Source: Pedobacter frigoris
GTDB lineage: Bacteria; Bacteroidota; Bacteroidia; Sphingobacteriales; Sphingobacteriaceae
Direction: 5' to 3'
Assembly: GCF_005116445.1 (NCBI RefSeq)
Contig: NZ_SWBQ01000005.1
Location: forward strand, 1 to 64,000
DNA length: 64,000 nt
Shown: one piece after another, positions 18,647 to 27,694 of the stretch
Position numbering within the stretch: the first letter of the stretch is position 1
How the letters are laid out: every line of letters starts with the position of its first letter
The notes under the pieces: generated by a model
Databases searched by the model: none
What the model was told of the DNA's origin: nothing
Seen by the model: only the letters and a program-made list of their open reading frames with translations
Position numbers and translations under genes: made by a program

Positions 18647-19354
18647 TCAATCTGCAAATGCGATGGTTGCAATACTCAGCTTGCCGATCCCGTGTCTATA
18701 CAATTCCATTGCACAGGCTTCTATGGTCGCGCCTGTTGTGATCACATCGTCAACCAGTAAAACATGCTTCCCCGCTAGAATAGCTGGGTCCGAGATGCCA
18801 AATACCTCTTTCATATTCTCATATCTCTTGTACCTGCTTTTCCTGGTCTGGGAGCTGGTGGCTACTTTTCTGATCAGACAGCCTTTAGCGACAGGGATAT
18901 TCAGTGCTGCTGATAATCCATCTGCAATGCACATACTTTGGTTATAGCCGCGCTCTTGTTCTTTCTTTTTGTGCAACGGTATGGGAATGATCAGATCTAT
19001 TCCCTGGTAATGAGGATTGCTTATTAGTTGTCCGGCCAGTATAGTACCCAGCTTAACACCCAGGCCTTTTTTTCCTTTGTATTTTAAATGGTGTATGAGA
19101 TTCTGAACTGAATTGCCTTTCCTGAAATGCAATAATGCCATTGCCTGATGGAAAGGGATTCTTCCCCAGAGCTTTCTGGCTACTTTATTGTCTTTGTAAA
19201 TGTGGTGGTCGGTATAGGGAAGGTTGTGTATACAAGAAGTACAGATGTCGCCCTCGCCATGGTGCAAAAGCGTGCTGCAGGCACAACATAGTTCAGGGAA
19301 TAACAGCCCTGTAAGATCCTGTAACAGGATTAAAATTGCATTGAAGAATTTCAC
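18647..19354 (-). CDS. ComF family phosphoribosyltransferase-like protein
   Basis: 235 residues. The N-terminus has a zinc-ribbon-like Cys cluster (CCAC...CTSC, ~residues 22-40), then the ComF markers LKYKGKKGLG, IPIPLHKKKEQERGYNQS and the phosphoribosyltransferase PRPP loop VLLVDDVITTGAT. In other bacteria ComF acts in handling incoming DNA during natural transformation, although its reaction is unclear. No other competence gene is nearby. The upstream gene rlmN is 47 bp away on the same strand. Confidence 0.92.
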   Translation of the reverse strand: MKFFNAILILLQDLTGLLFPELCCACSTLLHHGEGDICTSCIHNLPYTDHHIYKDNKVARKLWGRIPFHQAMALLHFRKGNSVQNLIHHLKYKGKKGLGVKLGTILAGQLISNPHYQGIDLIIPIPLHKKKEQERGYNQSMCIADGLSAALNIPVAKGCLIRKVATSSQTRKSRYKRYENMKEVFGISDPAILAGKHVLLVDDVITTGATIEACAMELYRHGIGKLSIATIAFAD

Positions 19355-19401
19355 CCGCTAATTTAGTCCATTTTATCAGCAGGGTGGTTGAAATCGGGAA
19401 A

Positions 19402-20451
19402 CTAATTTTGGTTTTTTACAGCAAGTTGTCCGCAGGCCGCGTCAATATCCTTACCGCGGCTTCTTCTGATATTGGTATTGATGCCCTGGCTTTTCAGGTA
19501 ATTTGAAAACGCATCAATTTTATCCTCTTCAGCATTGATGAAATCAGCGAATTGAATGGGATTATATTCAATCAGGTTCACTTTACATGGTACATGCTTA
19601 CAGAATTTGGCCAGCTCCATTGCATCCTCAATTTCATCGTTGAAATTATTGAAAACAATGTATTCGTACGTGATCGGATTCTTTGTTTTTGAGAAATAGT
19701 ACTTTAAAGATTCAGCGAGTGCCTTTAATGAATTCTGCTCGTTGATCGGCATGATCTCATTGCGCTTTTTGTCATTTGCAGCGTGGAGGGAAACCGCCAG
19801 ATTGAATTTTACGCCATCATCACCAAGTTTTTTGATCATCTTAGAAATGCCGGCTGTAGAAACAGTAATGCGTTTGTACGACATGTTCAGTCCATCGGGT
19901 GCAGTAATGCGTTCAATAGACTTCAAAACATTGGCATAATTGAGCAAGGGTTCTCCCATGCCCATATATACAATATTTGTCAGCGGGGCTTTGTAATTAA
20001 GCTTTGCCTGCTGATCTATCAGGACTACCTGATCATAAATCTCATCAGCATTTAAGTTCCGCTTGCGGTCCATATAACCCGTAGCGCAAAACTTGCAGGT
20101 CAGGCTGCAGCCTACCTGGGAGCTTACACAGGCAGTCATACGCTCTTCCATGGGAATCAATACTCCCTCTACAATGTTGCCATCGTAGAGCCTGAACGTG
20201 TTTTTTATCGTATGATCATTACTGAACTGAGAATTATTTACCTCTACCACATTGATGGAATAGTTTTCATTTAGCTTGGCACGCAGCTCTTTAGAAAGAT
20301 TACTCATTTCTTCAAAACTACGGGCAGACTTTTCCCAAAGCCACTGGTAAACCTGTTTGGCTCTGTAGGAAGGTTCTTTCATGGCAGTAAAGTGCTGTTG
20401 CAGTTGTGCCAGGTCAAGCGAACGGATATCGGTTTTCTTTGTAGGAAGCAT
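19402..20451 (-). CDS. rlmN: 23S rRNA (adenine2503-C2)/tRNA A37 methyltransferase
   Basis: Radical-SAM methyltransferase that puts a C2 methyl on A2503 of 23S rRNA (and on A37 of some tRNAs). 349 residues, standard length. The CxxxCxxC cluster is in GCSLTCKFCATG, the SAM site in YMGMGEPLLNY, and the second essential cysteine that carries the methyl is in the C-terminal DIDAACGQLA. The segment ISTAGI-like VSTAGISKMI and LAVSLHAAND are also family hallmarks. The ATG lies only a few bases after a -7-like element, suggesting a very short or absent leader. Confidence 0.97.
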   Translation of the reverse strand: MLPTKKTDIRSLDLAQLQQHFTAMKEPSYRAKQVYQWLWEKSARSFEEMSNLSKELRAKLNENYSINVVEVNNSQFSNDHTIKNTFRLYDGNIVEGVLIPMEERMTACVSSQVGCSLTCKFCATGYMDRKRNLNADEIYDQVVLIDQQAKLNYKAPLTNIVYMGMGEPLLNYANVLKSIERITAPDGLNMSYKRITVSTAGISKMIKKLGDDGVKFNLAVSLHAANDKKRNEIMPINEQNSLKALAESLKYYFSKTKNPITYEYIVFNNFNDEIEDAMELAKFCKHVPCKVNLIEYNPIQFADFINAEEDKIDAFSNYLKSQGINTNIRRSRGKDIDAACGQLAVKNQN

Positions 20452-20458
20452 TTCGCTG

Positions 20459-20466
20459 CAAAGTTA
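20459..20466 (-). promoter_or_regulatory. candidate -7 element of rlmN
   Basis: TAACTTTG on the minus strand fits TAnnTTTG and ends 8 bp before the rlmN ATG (20451), which would give an almost leaderless mRNA. No convincing TTG at the -33 position. Confidence 0.4.
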
Positions 20467-20521
20467 CCAAAAAAAGATTATTTAGTTGCAGGATTGATAT
20501 TCCTGACTTAAGCATGAGTTA

Positions 20522-21610
20522 TTAGCGCTTTGGACTCTTCACTTTTGCTCCCGGAGCGCCAGATCTGCCATTGCCTGGTCTTACCGATCTTTTGCTTGGT
20601 CCGCCGGCTTTAAACCAGTCTCCGCTACCTGAAGCAGCTTTTGATCCACCCGCCGCTCTTCCTCCTGAAGCTGATTTAGGTGCAGACTTACCTTTTCCTC
20701 CAGCTGGGCGGTCGGCACGGCTAACCGTAGCATTTTTTCCTGCAGCTCTTGATCCAGCACTTTTACCAGCAACTTTGGGTCCTGATGCTCTGCCTGAAGA
20801 CCTACCAGGTGTTACGTTCTCCATGAAGTCATCTTCTTTTGGAGCTTTGGCTTTTTTGACTACTCTTTTTGGTGCTGCGGAGGCCGACTCAGAACTCGAT
20901 TTGGCTACCATGTTGTAGATTTCAGTTTGCTCTTCGGGGGTTAGCTCACGCCATTCACCCACAGGAATCCCTTTGACGCTCACGTTCATGATGCGTACAC
21001 GTTCCAGTTTAACCACCTCAAAACCAAAGTGCTCACACATGCGTCTGATCTGCCTGTTCAATCCCTGGATCAGGGTTATTTTAAATACAGAAGGACCTTC
21101 TTTGGTCACTTTGCATTTTTTGGTCATCACCCCAAGTACGGGAACACCTTTGGCCATCCCCGTTAGAAACGATTCTGTTACCGGCTTGTTTACCGTGACG
21201 ATGTATTCCTTTTCGTGATTATTACCAGCCCTGAGGATTTTATTAACCAGATCTCCATTGTTCGTTAGGAAGATTAATCCCTGAGAATCTTTATCCAAAC
21301 GACCGATAGGAAACACCCTTTCGCTATGGTTTACATGGTCTACAATATTGCTTTTTACGCCGGCTTCGGTAGTGCTGGTGATGCCTACAGGCTTGTTGTA
21401 CGCAATTAAAATAGAATTTTCAACTTCTTTTGGTTCGATGGTCTGCCCGTTTACAGTTACGATATCCCCAAAGAATACCTTATCACCCACCTTTGCCTTT
21501 TTTCCGTTGATATATACATTGCCTTGCTCGATGTACCTGTCGGCCGCTCTTCTTGAGCATAGACCGCTTTCACTTATGTATTTATTTAACCGGGTTGTAG
21601 AATCAGACAT
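20522..21610 (-). CDS. rluF: 23S rRNA pseudouridine synthase RluF-like with long basic tail
   Basis: Residues 1-~235 follow E. coli RluF closely: S4 RNA-binding domain ([21 protein letters not shown]), catalytic Asp in [16 protein letters not shown], and [17 protein letters not shown]. RluF makes pseudouridine 2604 in 23S rRNA. Residues ~240-362 are an extra low-complexity tail of Lys, Arg, Gly, Ser, Ala and Pro with no hydrophobic core, likely disordered and RNA-binding. Such tails on rRNA-modifying and ribosome-associated proteins occur in this phylum, but this one is a third of the protein. A 13-bp perfect inverted repeat lies in the leader. Function is well supported, tail role is inference. 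Confidence 0.9.
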   Translation of the reverse strand: MSDSTTRLNKYISESGLCSRRAADRYIEQGNVYINGKKAKVGDKVFFGDIVTVNGQTIEPKEVENSILIAYNKPVGITSTTEAGVKSNIVDHVNHSERVFPIGRLDKDSQGLIFLTNNGDLVNKILRAGNNHEKEYIVTVNKPVTESFLTGMAKGVPVLGVMTKKCKVTKEGPSVFKITLIQGLNRQIRRMCEHFGFEVVKLERVRIMNVSVKGIPVGEWRELTPEEQTEIYNMVAKSSSESASAAPKRVVKKAKAPKEDDFMENVTPGRSSGRASGPKVAGKSAGSRAAGKNATVSRADRPAGGKGKSAPKSASGGRAAGGSKAASGSGDWFKAGGPSKRSVRPGNGRSGAPGAKVKSPKR

Positions 21611-21621
21611 GGGTAATGGAG

Positions 21622-21663
21622 TTATAAATTGATTTCTTTTTTTACAAAGGAATCAATTTATAA
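21622..21663 (-). promoter_or_regulatory. inverted repeat in the rluF leader
   Basis: TTATAAATTGATT (21622-21634) and AATCAATTTATAA (21651-21663) are perfect complements, separated by 16 nt. The repeat ends 11 bp before the rluF ATG. In RNA it would form a 13-bp AU-rich stem; in DNA it could be an operator. A loose -7 match (TTCCTTTG) lies in the loop on the minus strand. Confidence 0.5.
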
Positions 21664-21765
21664 CCATATATGCTATCAAAATATTTCAAAGCGTAGTGAT
21701 ATCATAAAGAAAGCAAGGTCATTCTCAGTACAAAATGACCCCACTTTAAAATAGAAAGGATGATA
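21664..21765. other. short gap between rluF leader and DinB-like gene
   Basis: About 100 bp of AT-rich sequence with no evident gene; it must carry the DinB-like 3' end region and upstream rluF control sequence. Nothing further is recognisable. Confidence 0.3.
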
Positions 21766-22263
21766 TTAAAGACCCATTTCATCAGCACTTGGTCCATAAC
21801 TCCCTGGAATGGGGATGTTCAATAAACGTAAATAAACTCCCAATTGGGCTCTATGATGAATAATTTGATTGATGCTCATCCGGATGATGTCCGCTTTAGG
21901 TTCTGTGGTATGAATTTGATCACCTGTTCTCAAAGTCCATGGTTTATCAAGTACGCTTTCATATTCATCTGTAAGCAAACTTGTTCCATCGGCCAGGGAT
22001 TGTTCAAAATAAGCTAAAAGTTCTTCGGTGGTATTTAAATCCTTAGGAGTGTAGGGCGCTGTAGCAAAATCAAGTTCGTCAGTTGTCAGGGTCATCGTTA
22101 CCCAAGCAGGCAATTCTGCGATGTGCGTAGCCAGGCTCTTGATCGTCATGCTTTTTGGGTGAGGCTGCCAGCTGAACTTGTCAGACGGGATACGCGCTAA
22201 CATTTTGCGGGTGGTTACTGCTTCCTGTTCCAGTTCTTTCAGGTACGTTTTAATTCTGTTCAT
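21766..22263 (-). CDS. DinB/YfiT-like putative metal-binding protein
   Basis: 165 residues from ATG 22263 (MNRIKTYLKEL); the frame runs 14 codons further to a GTG but the extension is not typical. The helical-bundle family is shown by FSWQPHPKSMTIKSLATHIAELP near the N-terminus and the closing INQIIHHRAQLGVYLRLL, which supply the histidines of the metal site, followed by PGSYGPSADE. Members include thiol-dependent transferases and proteins of unknown function; the reaction here cannot be predicted. The WYL regulator lies upstream on the same strand. Confidence 0.85.
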   Translation of the reverse strand: MNRIKTYLKELEQEAVTTRKMLARIPSDKFSWQPHPKSMTIKSLATHIAELPAWVTMTLTTDELDFATAPYTPKDLNTTEELLAYFEQSLADGTSLLTDEYESVLDKPWTLRTGDQIHTTEPKADIIRMSINQIIHHRAQLGVYLRLLNIPIPGSYGPSADEMGL

Positions 22264-22398
22264 AATCTTTATTTGTTTGTATAGAACAAAGAAACGGAGG
22301 CCCACTGACAGCCCTATGGCAGTCTGAATTTAATATAGAAACTTTTTTATAAATGGTGGACTAATGGTGCACTCACCAGCCAGCAGGTACGAACTGAG

Positions 22399-23091
22399 TT
22401 AGTGGCTGACCGGAATCAATTTCATATAGTCATTTAATGGCGTATGATCTTTTTTTCGGAAAGGAATGCCATGATTCCTGATTTTGATAATTCTGGAAGC
22501 CCGGAAATCACGGTACTCCTCGCGAAGGTGACACCAGGCAATCAGGTGCCAGTTGTACGCATAAAATACTAGTCCGATGGCTTCAACTTCCCGTTTACTG
22601 GTTTCACCTTTGTTATTCTGGTAGTCAATTTCAATGACGAACTGTCCCGAAATGGCATTCTGTAACGTTGCCAGATGGTCAAACTCGTCATTCATCATTT
22701 CATGGTGCAGCTGAAACTTGATGCTTTCATTGAGCAGTTCCAGCTTTTCCTTTTGACCGTGCTTCAAGACTGCCTTGACCTTATTGAGCGCGGTCGTATA
22801 ATTTGTGAAAATGGATTTATCAGCAAAGCGGGAAACCAGGCGTTCCATGATCAGCAGGGCATTGGCTTCATCCGAAGTAAATGAAACGGGAGGGAGGAAA
22901 TAGCCCTGTACAATAAAATATCCTTTGGGCTGTTCAAAACTGATCGGCACTCCTTGTTCTATCAGTGCCTTTATATCCCGATAAACCGTACGTACACTCA
23001 TTTGAAACTGGTCTGCAATTTTATCCGCAGTGATGTATTTTTTGCTTTGCAGCAAAATCAGTATTCCAAAAAGCCTGTCTATGCGATTCAT
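22399..23091 (-). CDS. YafY-type HTH/WYL-domain transcriptional regulator
   Basis: 230 residues from ATG 23091. An N-terminal winged helix-turn-helix of the HTH_11 type (ILILLQSKKYITADKIADQFQMSVRTVYRDIKAL) leads into a linker and a WYL ligand-binding domain ~130-215 with AYNWHLIAWCHLREEYRDFRASRI. Such regulators sense small ligands or nucleic acid. It sits immediately upstream of the DinB-like gene (136 bp) and divergent from the amidohydrolase gene, so either could be its target; this is inference. Confidence 0.9.
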   Translation of the reverse strand: MNRIDRLFGILILLQSKKYITADKIADQFQMSVRTVYRDIKALIEQGVPISFEQPKGYFIVQGYFLPPVSFTSDEANALLIMERLVSRFADKSIFTNYTTALNKVKAVLKHGQKEKLELLNESIKFQLHHEMMNDEFDHLATLQNAISGQFVIEIDYQNNKGETSKREVEAIGLVFYAYNWHLIAWCHLREEYRDFRASRIIKIRNHGIPFRKKDHTPLNDYMKLIPVSH

Positions 23092-23116
23092 CGAGGTCAA
23101 TATTAATGATCAGATA

Positions 23117-23124
23117 CAAATATA
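23117..23124 (-). promoter_or_regulatory. candidate -7 element of the WYL regulator gene
   Basis: TATATTTG on the minus strand, an exact match to TAnnTTTG, 25 bp before the regulator ATG. No clear -33 TTG at the right distance. Confidence 0.45.
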
Positions 23125-23142
23125 TTTATTTTCTTTGCATCT

Positions 23143-24321
23143 ATGATTTCTTACCTGTCAGCATCATATGTTTATCCAGTAACGTCCGGACCGATAAAGA
23201 ACGGGGTTGTCGGAGTAGAAGAAGATGGCAAGATTACCGCAGTATTTACCGCAGAAGATGCCGCAGAAAGGCAAATTCAGGATGTTGTTACTTATGACGG
23301 GATTTTAGTCCCGGGTTTTGTAAACACCCATTGCCATCTGGAGCTTTCGCACATGAAGGCCAAAATAGCGGGAAAGAAGGGGTTGGTCGATTTTGTGAAG
23401 AATGTGATGAAAACACGCAGTGCTGATGACTATAGCATAGAGGTAGATATGCTAAAGGCAGATGTGGAGATGTTTGAAGGTGGGATTGTTGCTGTTGGAG
23501 ATATTTCAAATCAAGCCATTTCAGCATCAATAAAAAAAGGGAGCCCTATTTACTACCATACATTTCTGGAGGTAATGGGCTTTAATCCGGCGACTGCAAA
23601 ATTGTCGATGGACCGGGCATTGGAGTTTGAAGAAAAATTCGAAGACCTATCCCTTTCTATCGTGCCTCATGCACCGTACTCTGTTTCTTCAGCGTTATTT
23701 GATGCACTCAAAGCAAATTCAGTTGACAAAGCTTCGCTGGTTAGTATCCACAATCAGGAAACTGCAGATGAGAATGCTTTTTTTGAGGATAAAACCGGTA
23801 GCTTTTTAGATTTATATGAATTTTTGGGTCTGAATATCGATTTCTATAAACCATCAGGAAAAACATCACTTCAGACTTACTTGCCATTGTTATCGCCGGA
23901 TAATAAGACATTGCTGGTACACAATACGTTTACTTCAATGGAAGATGTGAAGTTTGCAGAGGCTGTTCATCCTAATTTATACTGGTGTCTTTGTCCGCGG
24001 GCCAATATGTACATAGAAGACAGACTCCCGGATGTAAACATGCTAAAGGATGCAGGTGTGAGGATTACTCTGGGTACAGATAGCCTTGCGAGCAACAGAA
24101 AGCTCAGCATACTGGCCGAAATGGAGGTGCTGGCAAATAATTTTGATATACCAATGTGGGATTTGATTAAATGGGCAACTTGGAACGGAGCTGATTTTTT
24201 AGGTGTAACTGAGCGTTATGGTAGCCTGGAGCCTGGTAAAAGGCCGGGTATAAATTTGCTGGGGTATAAAGAAAAAAATGAGGAGGCTGTCCTGAATTTT
24301 AAAATGAAACGGTTATTTTAA
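23143..24321 (+). CDS. amidohydrolase-family metal-dependent deaminase/hydrolase
   Basis: 392 residues of the ATZ/TRZ-type amidohydrolase superfamily. The metal-binding HxH is in PGFVNTHCHLELSH (~residues 58-71), further ligands in SIVPHAPYSVS and VSIHNQETADE, and the catalytic Asp in LGTDSLASN. The C-terminus WATWNGADFLGVTERYGSLEPGKRPGINLL is usual for the family. It resembles proteins annotated as aminodeoxyfutalosine deaminase (alternative menaquinone pathway) or cytosine/guanine deaminase-like; no mqn gene is nearby, so the substrate stays open. Confidence 0.85.
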   Translation: MISYLSASYVYPVTSGPIKNGVVGVEEDGKITAVFTAEDAAERQIQDVVTYDGILVPGFVNTHCHLELSHMKAKIAGKKGLVDFVKNVMKTRSADDYSIEVDMLKADVEMFEGGIVAVGDISNQAISASIKKGSPIYYHTFLEVMGFNPATAKLSMDRALEFEEKFEDLSLSIVPHAPYSVSSALFDALKANSVDKASLVSIHNQETADENAFFEDKTGSFLDLYEFLGLNIDFYKPSGKTSLQTYLPLLSPDNKTLLVHNTFTSMEDVKFAEAVHPNLYWCLCPRANMYIEDRLPDVNMLKDAGVRITLGTDSLASNRKLSILAEMEVLANNFDIPMWDLIKWATWNGADFLGVTERYGSLEPGKRPGINLLGYKEKNEEAVLNFKMKRLF

Positions 24322-24376
24322 AGATAACTGGTTATTTGATGTAACAGTATATAGTTTAGCATATAGATCTGCTGAT

Positions 24377-25318
24377 ATGAACAATAAGATTACTGCCCTT
24401 TTTGAAATTGAATATCCCATTATACAGGCCGGTATGGTTTGGTGCAGTGGTTGGAGACTGGCTTCGGCAGTGTCCAATGCTGGAGGATTAGGTATCATTG
24501 GTGCCGGGTCGATGTATCCGGAGGTATTACGTGAACATATTCAGAAATGTAAGATGGCCACGGCAAAGCCTTTTGGGGTGAATGTGCCTTTGCTGTATCC
24601 GAATGTTCAGGAAATCATGGAGATTATTGTAGAAGAAGGCGTGCATATTGTTTTTACATCTGCCGGGAACCCGTCTGCATGGACCGGATTCCTGAAAGAC
24701 AAGGGAATTACAGTGGTACATGTAATAGCCAATACAAAATTTGCTTTGAAAGCACGGGACGCCGGCGTGGATGCGATAGTTGCAGAGGGGTTTGAAGCAG
24801 GTGGTCACAACGGAAGAGAGGAGACGACTACGATGTGCCTGATTCCAATGGTAAGTGCTGCGGTTAAGATTCCTGTGATCGCTGCTGGAGGCATCAGTAG
24901 CGGTGCCGCCATGCTTGCTGCAATGGCTTTGGGTGCGGATGCGGTTCAGATAGGATCTGCTTTTGCGGTAGCCGAAGAGTCATCTGCACATCCAAATTTT
25001 AAACATAAAATTATTGAAGCATCGGAAGGCGACACAAAGCTCAGGATGAAGAAACTGGTGCCGGTCCGTTTGCTGAAAAATGAATTTGCAGATGCCGTTG
25101 CCAAGGCCGAAGCGGAGGGAGCGGATAGTCATACGCTAATGAATATCCTGGGGCGGGCACGGGCAAAATTAGGTATGTTTGAAGGAAATATGGAGGAGGG
25201 TGAACTGGAGATCGGACAGGTTTCGGCAATGCTGAAGGAGATTAAGCCGGCAGCGGAGATCCTGCAAGAGATCTGGGAGGGTTTTTTGGAAGCGAGAGCA
25301 CGTATTTTAAACAGTTAA
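24377..25318 (+). CDS. nitronate monooxygenase / FabK-like FMN flavoprotein
   Basis: 313 residues with a TIM-barrel flavoprotein fold. Markers: PIIQAGMVWCSGWRLASAVSNAGGLGIIG at the N-terminus, EGFEAGGHNGREETTT with the catalytic-type His near residue 143, and phosphate-binding PVIAAGGISSGAAMLAAMALGADAVQIGSAFAVAEES. The family holds nitronate monooxygenases, which detoxify nitroalkanes, and FabK enoyl-ACP reductases. The sequence alone does not decide between them. It precedes acyP by 37 bp. Confidence 0.85.
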   Translation: MNNKITALFEIEYPIIQAGMVWCSGWRLASAVSNAGGLGIIGAGSMYPEVLREHIQKCKMATAKPFGVNVPLLYPNVQEIMEIIVEEGVHIVFTSAGNPSAWTGFLKDKGITVVHVIANTKFALKARDAGVDAIVAEGFEAGGHNGREETTTMCLIPMVSAAVKIPVIAAGGISSGAAMLAAMALGADAVQIGSAFAVAEESSAHPNFKHKIIEASEGDTKLRMKKLVPVRLLKNEFADAVAKAEAEGADSHTLMNILGRARAKLGMFEGNMEEGELEIGQVSAMLKEIKPAAEILQEIWEGFLEARARILNS

Positions 25319-25325
25319 ACATCCC

Positions 25326-25333
25326 TATATTTG
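25326..25333 (+). promoter_or_regulatory. candidate -7 element of acyP
   Basis: TATATTTG matches TAnnTTTG and lies 22 bp before the acyP ATG, between the two genes. A -33 TTG at the usual distance is not seen. Confidence 0.45.
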
Positions 25334-25355
25334 TAGGCTAAGGAATAGATTTTAA

Positions 25356-25637
25356 ATGAAAATAGTACACAATAATATCAAAATAACCGGTAAAGTGCAG
25401 GCGGTTGGCTTTAGGGAGACGACCAAATATTTTGCGGATCAGGCGGGGGTTAAGGGCTTTGTGAGGAATGAAGCTGATGGTTCTGTATATATAGAAGTAG
25501 AAGCAGAACAGTGGGTGCTGGAATCTTTTGTAGAATGGTGCAATGAGGGGCCGGACAGGGCAAAGGTGGAAGGATGTGAAGTGACTGTAAGTGAAGAACT
25601 GAAACACTTCAAGGATTTTGTGATCTTAAAGAAATAG
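25356..25637 (+). CDS. acyP: acylphosphatase
   Basis: A 93-residue enzyme hydrolysing acyl phosphates. The two catalytic residues are present: Arg20 in VGFRETT and Asn38 in VRNEADGSV. The rest follows the small alpha/beta family pattern (ITGKVQAVGFR, PDRAKVEGCEV). The flippase gene starts 2 bp after its stop region, so the two are probably cotranscribed. Confidence 0.95.
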   Translation: MKIVHNNIKITGKVQAVGFRETTKYFADQAGVKGFVRNEADGSVYIEVEAEQWVLESFVEWCNEGPDRAKVEGCEVTVSEELKHFKDFVILKK

Positions 25638-25638
25638 G

Positions 25639-27114
25639 ATGTCGGCTATCAAAAGGTTCCTCGGGCAAACAGCGATCTATGGTGTGACAACCGTGGTTTC
25701 CAGGATGTTTAACTTTATCCTTACCCCTTTGTTTACTGGGGTATTTCAGCCAGGGATCTATTCTATTTTTACGAAGATGTATGCTTCTGCATCATTGATC
25801 AATGCGATATTGGCTTTTGGAATGGAGAGTACTTTTTTCAGGTACCTGAATAAACATGAAGATAAGAAGCAGGAGGTTTACAATAATTCTTTTTTTTGCA
25901 TTGCCTTATTATCGTTGTTGTTTCTGATCACCGGGTTAGTTTTTACGAAGCCGATTGCGGTTCATTTTTCGGGCAAACCTGAGGAAGTAGCTGATTATAT
26001 TAAATATGTACATTATTTTATTTGGTTACTATTTATTGATGCTATTTGTGTCATTCCTTTTGCAAAGTTGCGTGCGGATGAAAAGCCGATGCGTTTTAGT
26101 TTGATCAAGTTTTTGAATATTGGAACTTTTATTGGCTTTAACCTGATATTCCTGTTTGTTGTTCCCGCAATCATCAGAATAGGAGGGCCTGTGGGAGCAT
26201 GGTTTGCATCGTGGTACCGCGAAGGATGGATTGGTTATGTATTCATATCTAATCTCATTGCAAGTGTGCTGACGTTGTTGCTGCTGATTCCTGAATTGCT
26301 CAAACTTCAGTTGAAGTTTGATAAAGGTCTGTTCGCTAAAATGGTTTCTTATTCCTGGCCGGTGCTGGTGGCCAATTTATCCTTTGTAATCAATGAAAAC
26401 CTGGACAAAATGATTCTTGAGCCACTGGGTGTTTCAGCTTTTAACCTTGGTGTATATGGAGGGGTTTGCAAGATTGCGGTATTTTTGAGCCTTTTCATCA
26501 CGGCATTCCGGCTGGGGGCTGAGCCTTTCTTTTTTAGTCATGCCAAAAATACCAATGCAAAACAGACCTATGCAACAATCCTGAACTATTTTGTGGTGGC
26601 GCTAGCATTGATCTTTGTCGGGCTAGTAGCAAATATTGAGATTCTTAAATATTTTATAAATAATAAGGCTTACTGGGTAGGACTGGAAGCTGTGCCGGTT
26701 TTATTATTCGGTTATGTTTGCCTGGGTATTTATAGTAACTTATCGATCTGGTACCGCCTATCCGACCAAACTAAATATGGACTTTATATTTCAGTAGTTG
26801 GTGCAGTTATCACTATTGTGCTCAATATTGTACTGGTTCCCAGATTTGGTTTTATGGGTTCGGCTTGGGTATCATTGCTGGCGTATTTCATCATGATGGT
26901 GATTTCCTATATTTTTGGGCAACGGAACTACCCGATTCCATATGATTTGAAGAGGATTTTAATCTATTTACTGGTGTCAGTGGTGCTGGTGATTTTATCA
27001 TTTTGGGTATTTAAGAGGAATATAATTATTGGCAATGCCTTGCTGCTGGCTTTTGCAGGCGGAGTATTTTATTTTGAAAAAGATCAGTTGAAACTTATAT
27101 TGAAGAAGAAATAA
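25639..27114 (+). CDS. polysaccharide/lipid flippase of the MOP superfamily (Wzx/PST type)
   Basis: 491 residues with about 12-14 hydrophobic segments spread through the length. The N-terminus (FLGQTAIYGVTTVVSRMFNFILTPLFTG) and the pattern of paired helices are typical of polysaccharide exporters that flip undecaprenol-linked sugars across the inner membrane. No glycosyltransferase genes are nearby, so the cargo is unknown; the cluster with dut, TPR, DUF4292 and EnvC-like genes hints at a housekeeping envelope role. The stop codon TAA lies inside a 19-bp copy of half the palindromic repeat found at 61932. Confidence 0.9.
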   Translation: MSAIKRFLGQTAIYGVTTVVSRMFNFILTPLFTGVFQPGIYSIFTKMYASASLINAILAFGMESTFFRYLNKHEDKKQEVYNNSFFCIALLSLLFLITGLVFTKPIAVHFSGKPEEVADYIKYVHYFIWLLFIDAICVIPFAKLRADEKPMRFSLIKFLNIGTFIGFNLIFLFVVPAIIRIGGPVGAWFASWYREGWIGYVFISNLIASVLTLLLLIPELLKLQLKFDKGLFAKMVSYSWPVLVANLSFVINENLDKMILEPLGVSAFNLGVYGGVCKIAVFLSLFITAFRLGAEPFFFSHAKNTNAKQTYATILNYFVVALALIFVGLVANIEILKYFINNKAYWVGLEAVPVLLFGYVCLGIYSNLSIWYRLSDQTKYGLYISVVGAVITIVLNIVLVPRFGFMGSAWVSLLAYFIMMVISYIFGQRNYPIPYDLKRILIYLLVSVVLVILSFWVFKRNIIIGNALLLAFAGGVFYFEKDQLKLILKKK

Positions 27115-27127
27115 ATTCAGGATGACG
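27109..27127. repeat. half-copy of the GTCATCCTGAA-type palindromic repeat
   Basis: AAATAAATTCAGGATGACG is identical over 19 bp to the reverse complement of the left arm of the repeat at 61932-62049. It spans the flippase stop codon (TAA 27112-27114). Further related wording (CTCAGGATGATGACAG) follows near 27160, so a decayed element may fill the 142-bp gap to dut. Confidence 0.6.
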
Positions 27128-27256
27128 ATAGAACAAAGCATGTTGAAGATAGGACAACTCAGGATGATGACAGCGTAAGTGAACGACAGGATAAGTGTGA
27201 ACGATGTATAACAAATAGGATCAGGATTGAATAGTTAAAAGTATATTACTTAAGAA

Positions 27257-27688
27257 ATGAAAATAAATATTATCAATAAATCCGGGCATGATTTGCCGCA
27301 ATATGAAACCGCTCATGCCGCGGGTATGGATATGCGTGCTTTTACAGAAAATGAAATTACAATTAAACCTTTACAGCGTGTTTTGATTCCAACTGGTTTA
27401 TATATTGAACTTCCAATCGGATTTGAAGCCCAGATCAGACCAAGAAGCGGATTGGCTTATAAGCATGGAATTAGTATTGTGAATGCTCCGGGAACAATTG
27501 ACGCGGATTACAGAGGTGAAATAAAAGTATTGCTGGTCAATCTTTCTGATACTGATTTTGTTGTAAATAATGGAGACAGGATAGCCCAGATGGTGATTGC
27601 AAAACATGAGACCATTAGCTGGGAGGCTGTAGAAGAATTAAGCGATACTGCGCGAGGAGCAGGGGGTTACGGACATACCGGTAAATAG
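27257..27688 (+). CDS. dut: dUTP diphosphatase
   Basis: 143 residues; hydrolyses dUTP to dUMP and keeps uracil out of DNA. The five trimeric dUTPase motifs are visible: [40 protein letters not shown] and the C-terminal [11 protein letters not shown] that closes over the active site. The TPR gene starts 6 bp later, indicating an operon. Confidence 0.97.
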   Translation: MKINIINKSGHDLPQYETAHAAGMDMRAFTENEITIKPLQRVLIPTGLYIELPIGFEAQIRPRSGLAYKHGISIVNAPGTIDADYRGEIKVLLVNLSDTDFVVNNGDRIAQMVIAKHETISWEAVEELSDTARGAGGYGHTGK

Positions 27689-27694
27689 AATGTT

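Noticed and set aside
22264..22305. Fourteen-codon extension of the DinB-like gene to a GTG
   Set aside because: MNRIKTYLKEL at 22263 is the typical beginning; the extension has no support.
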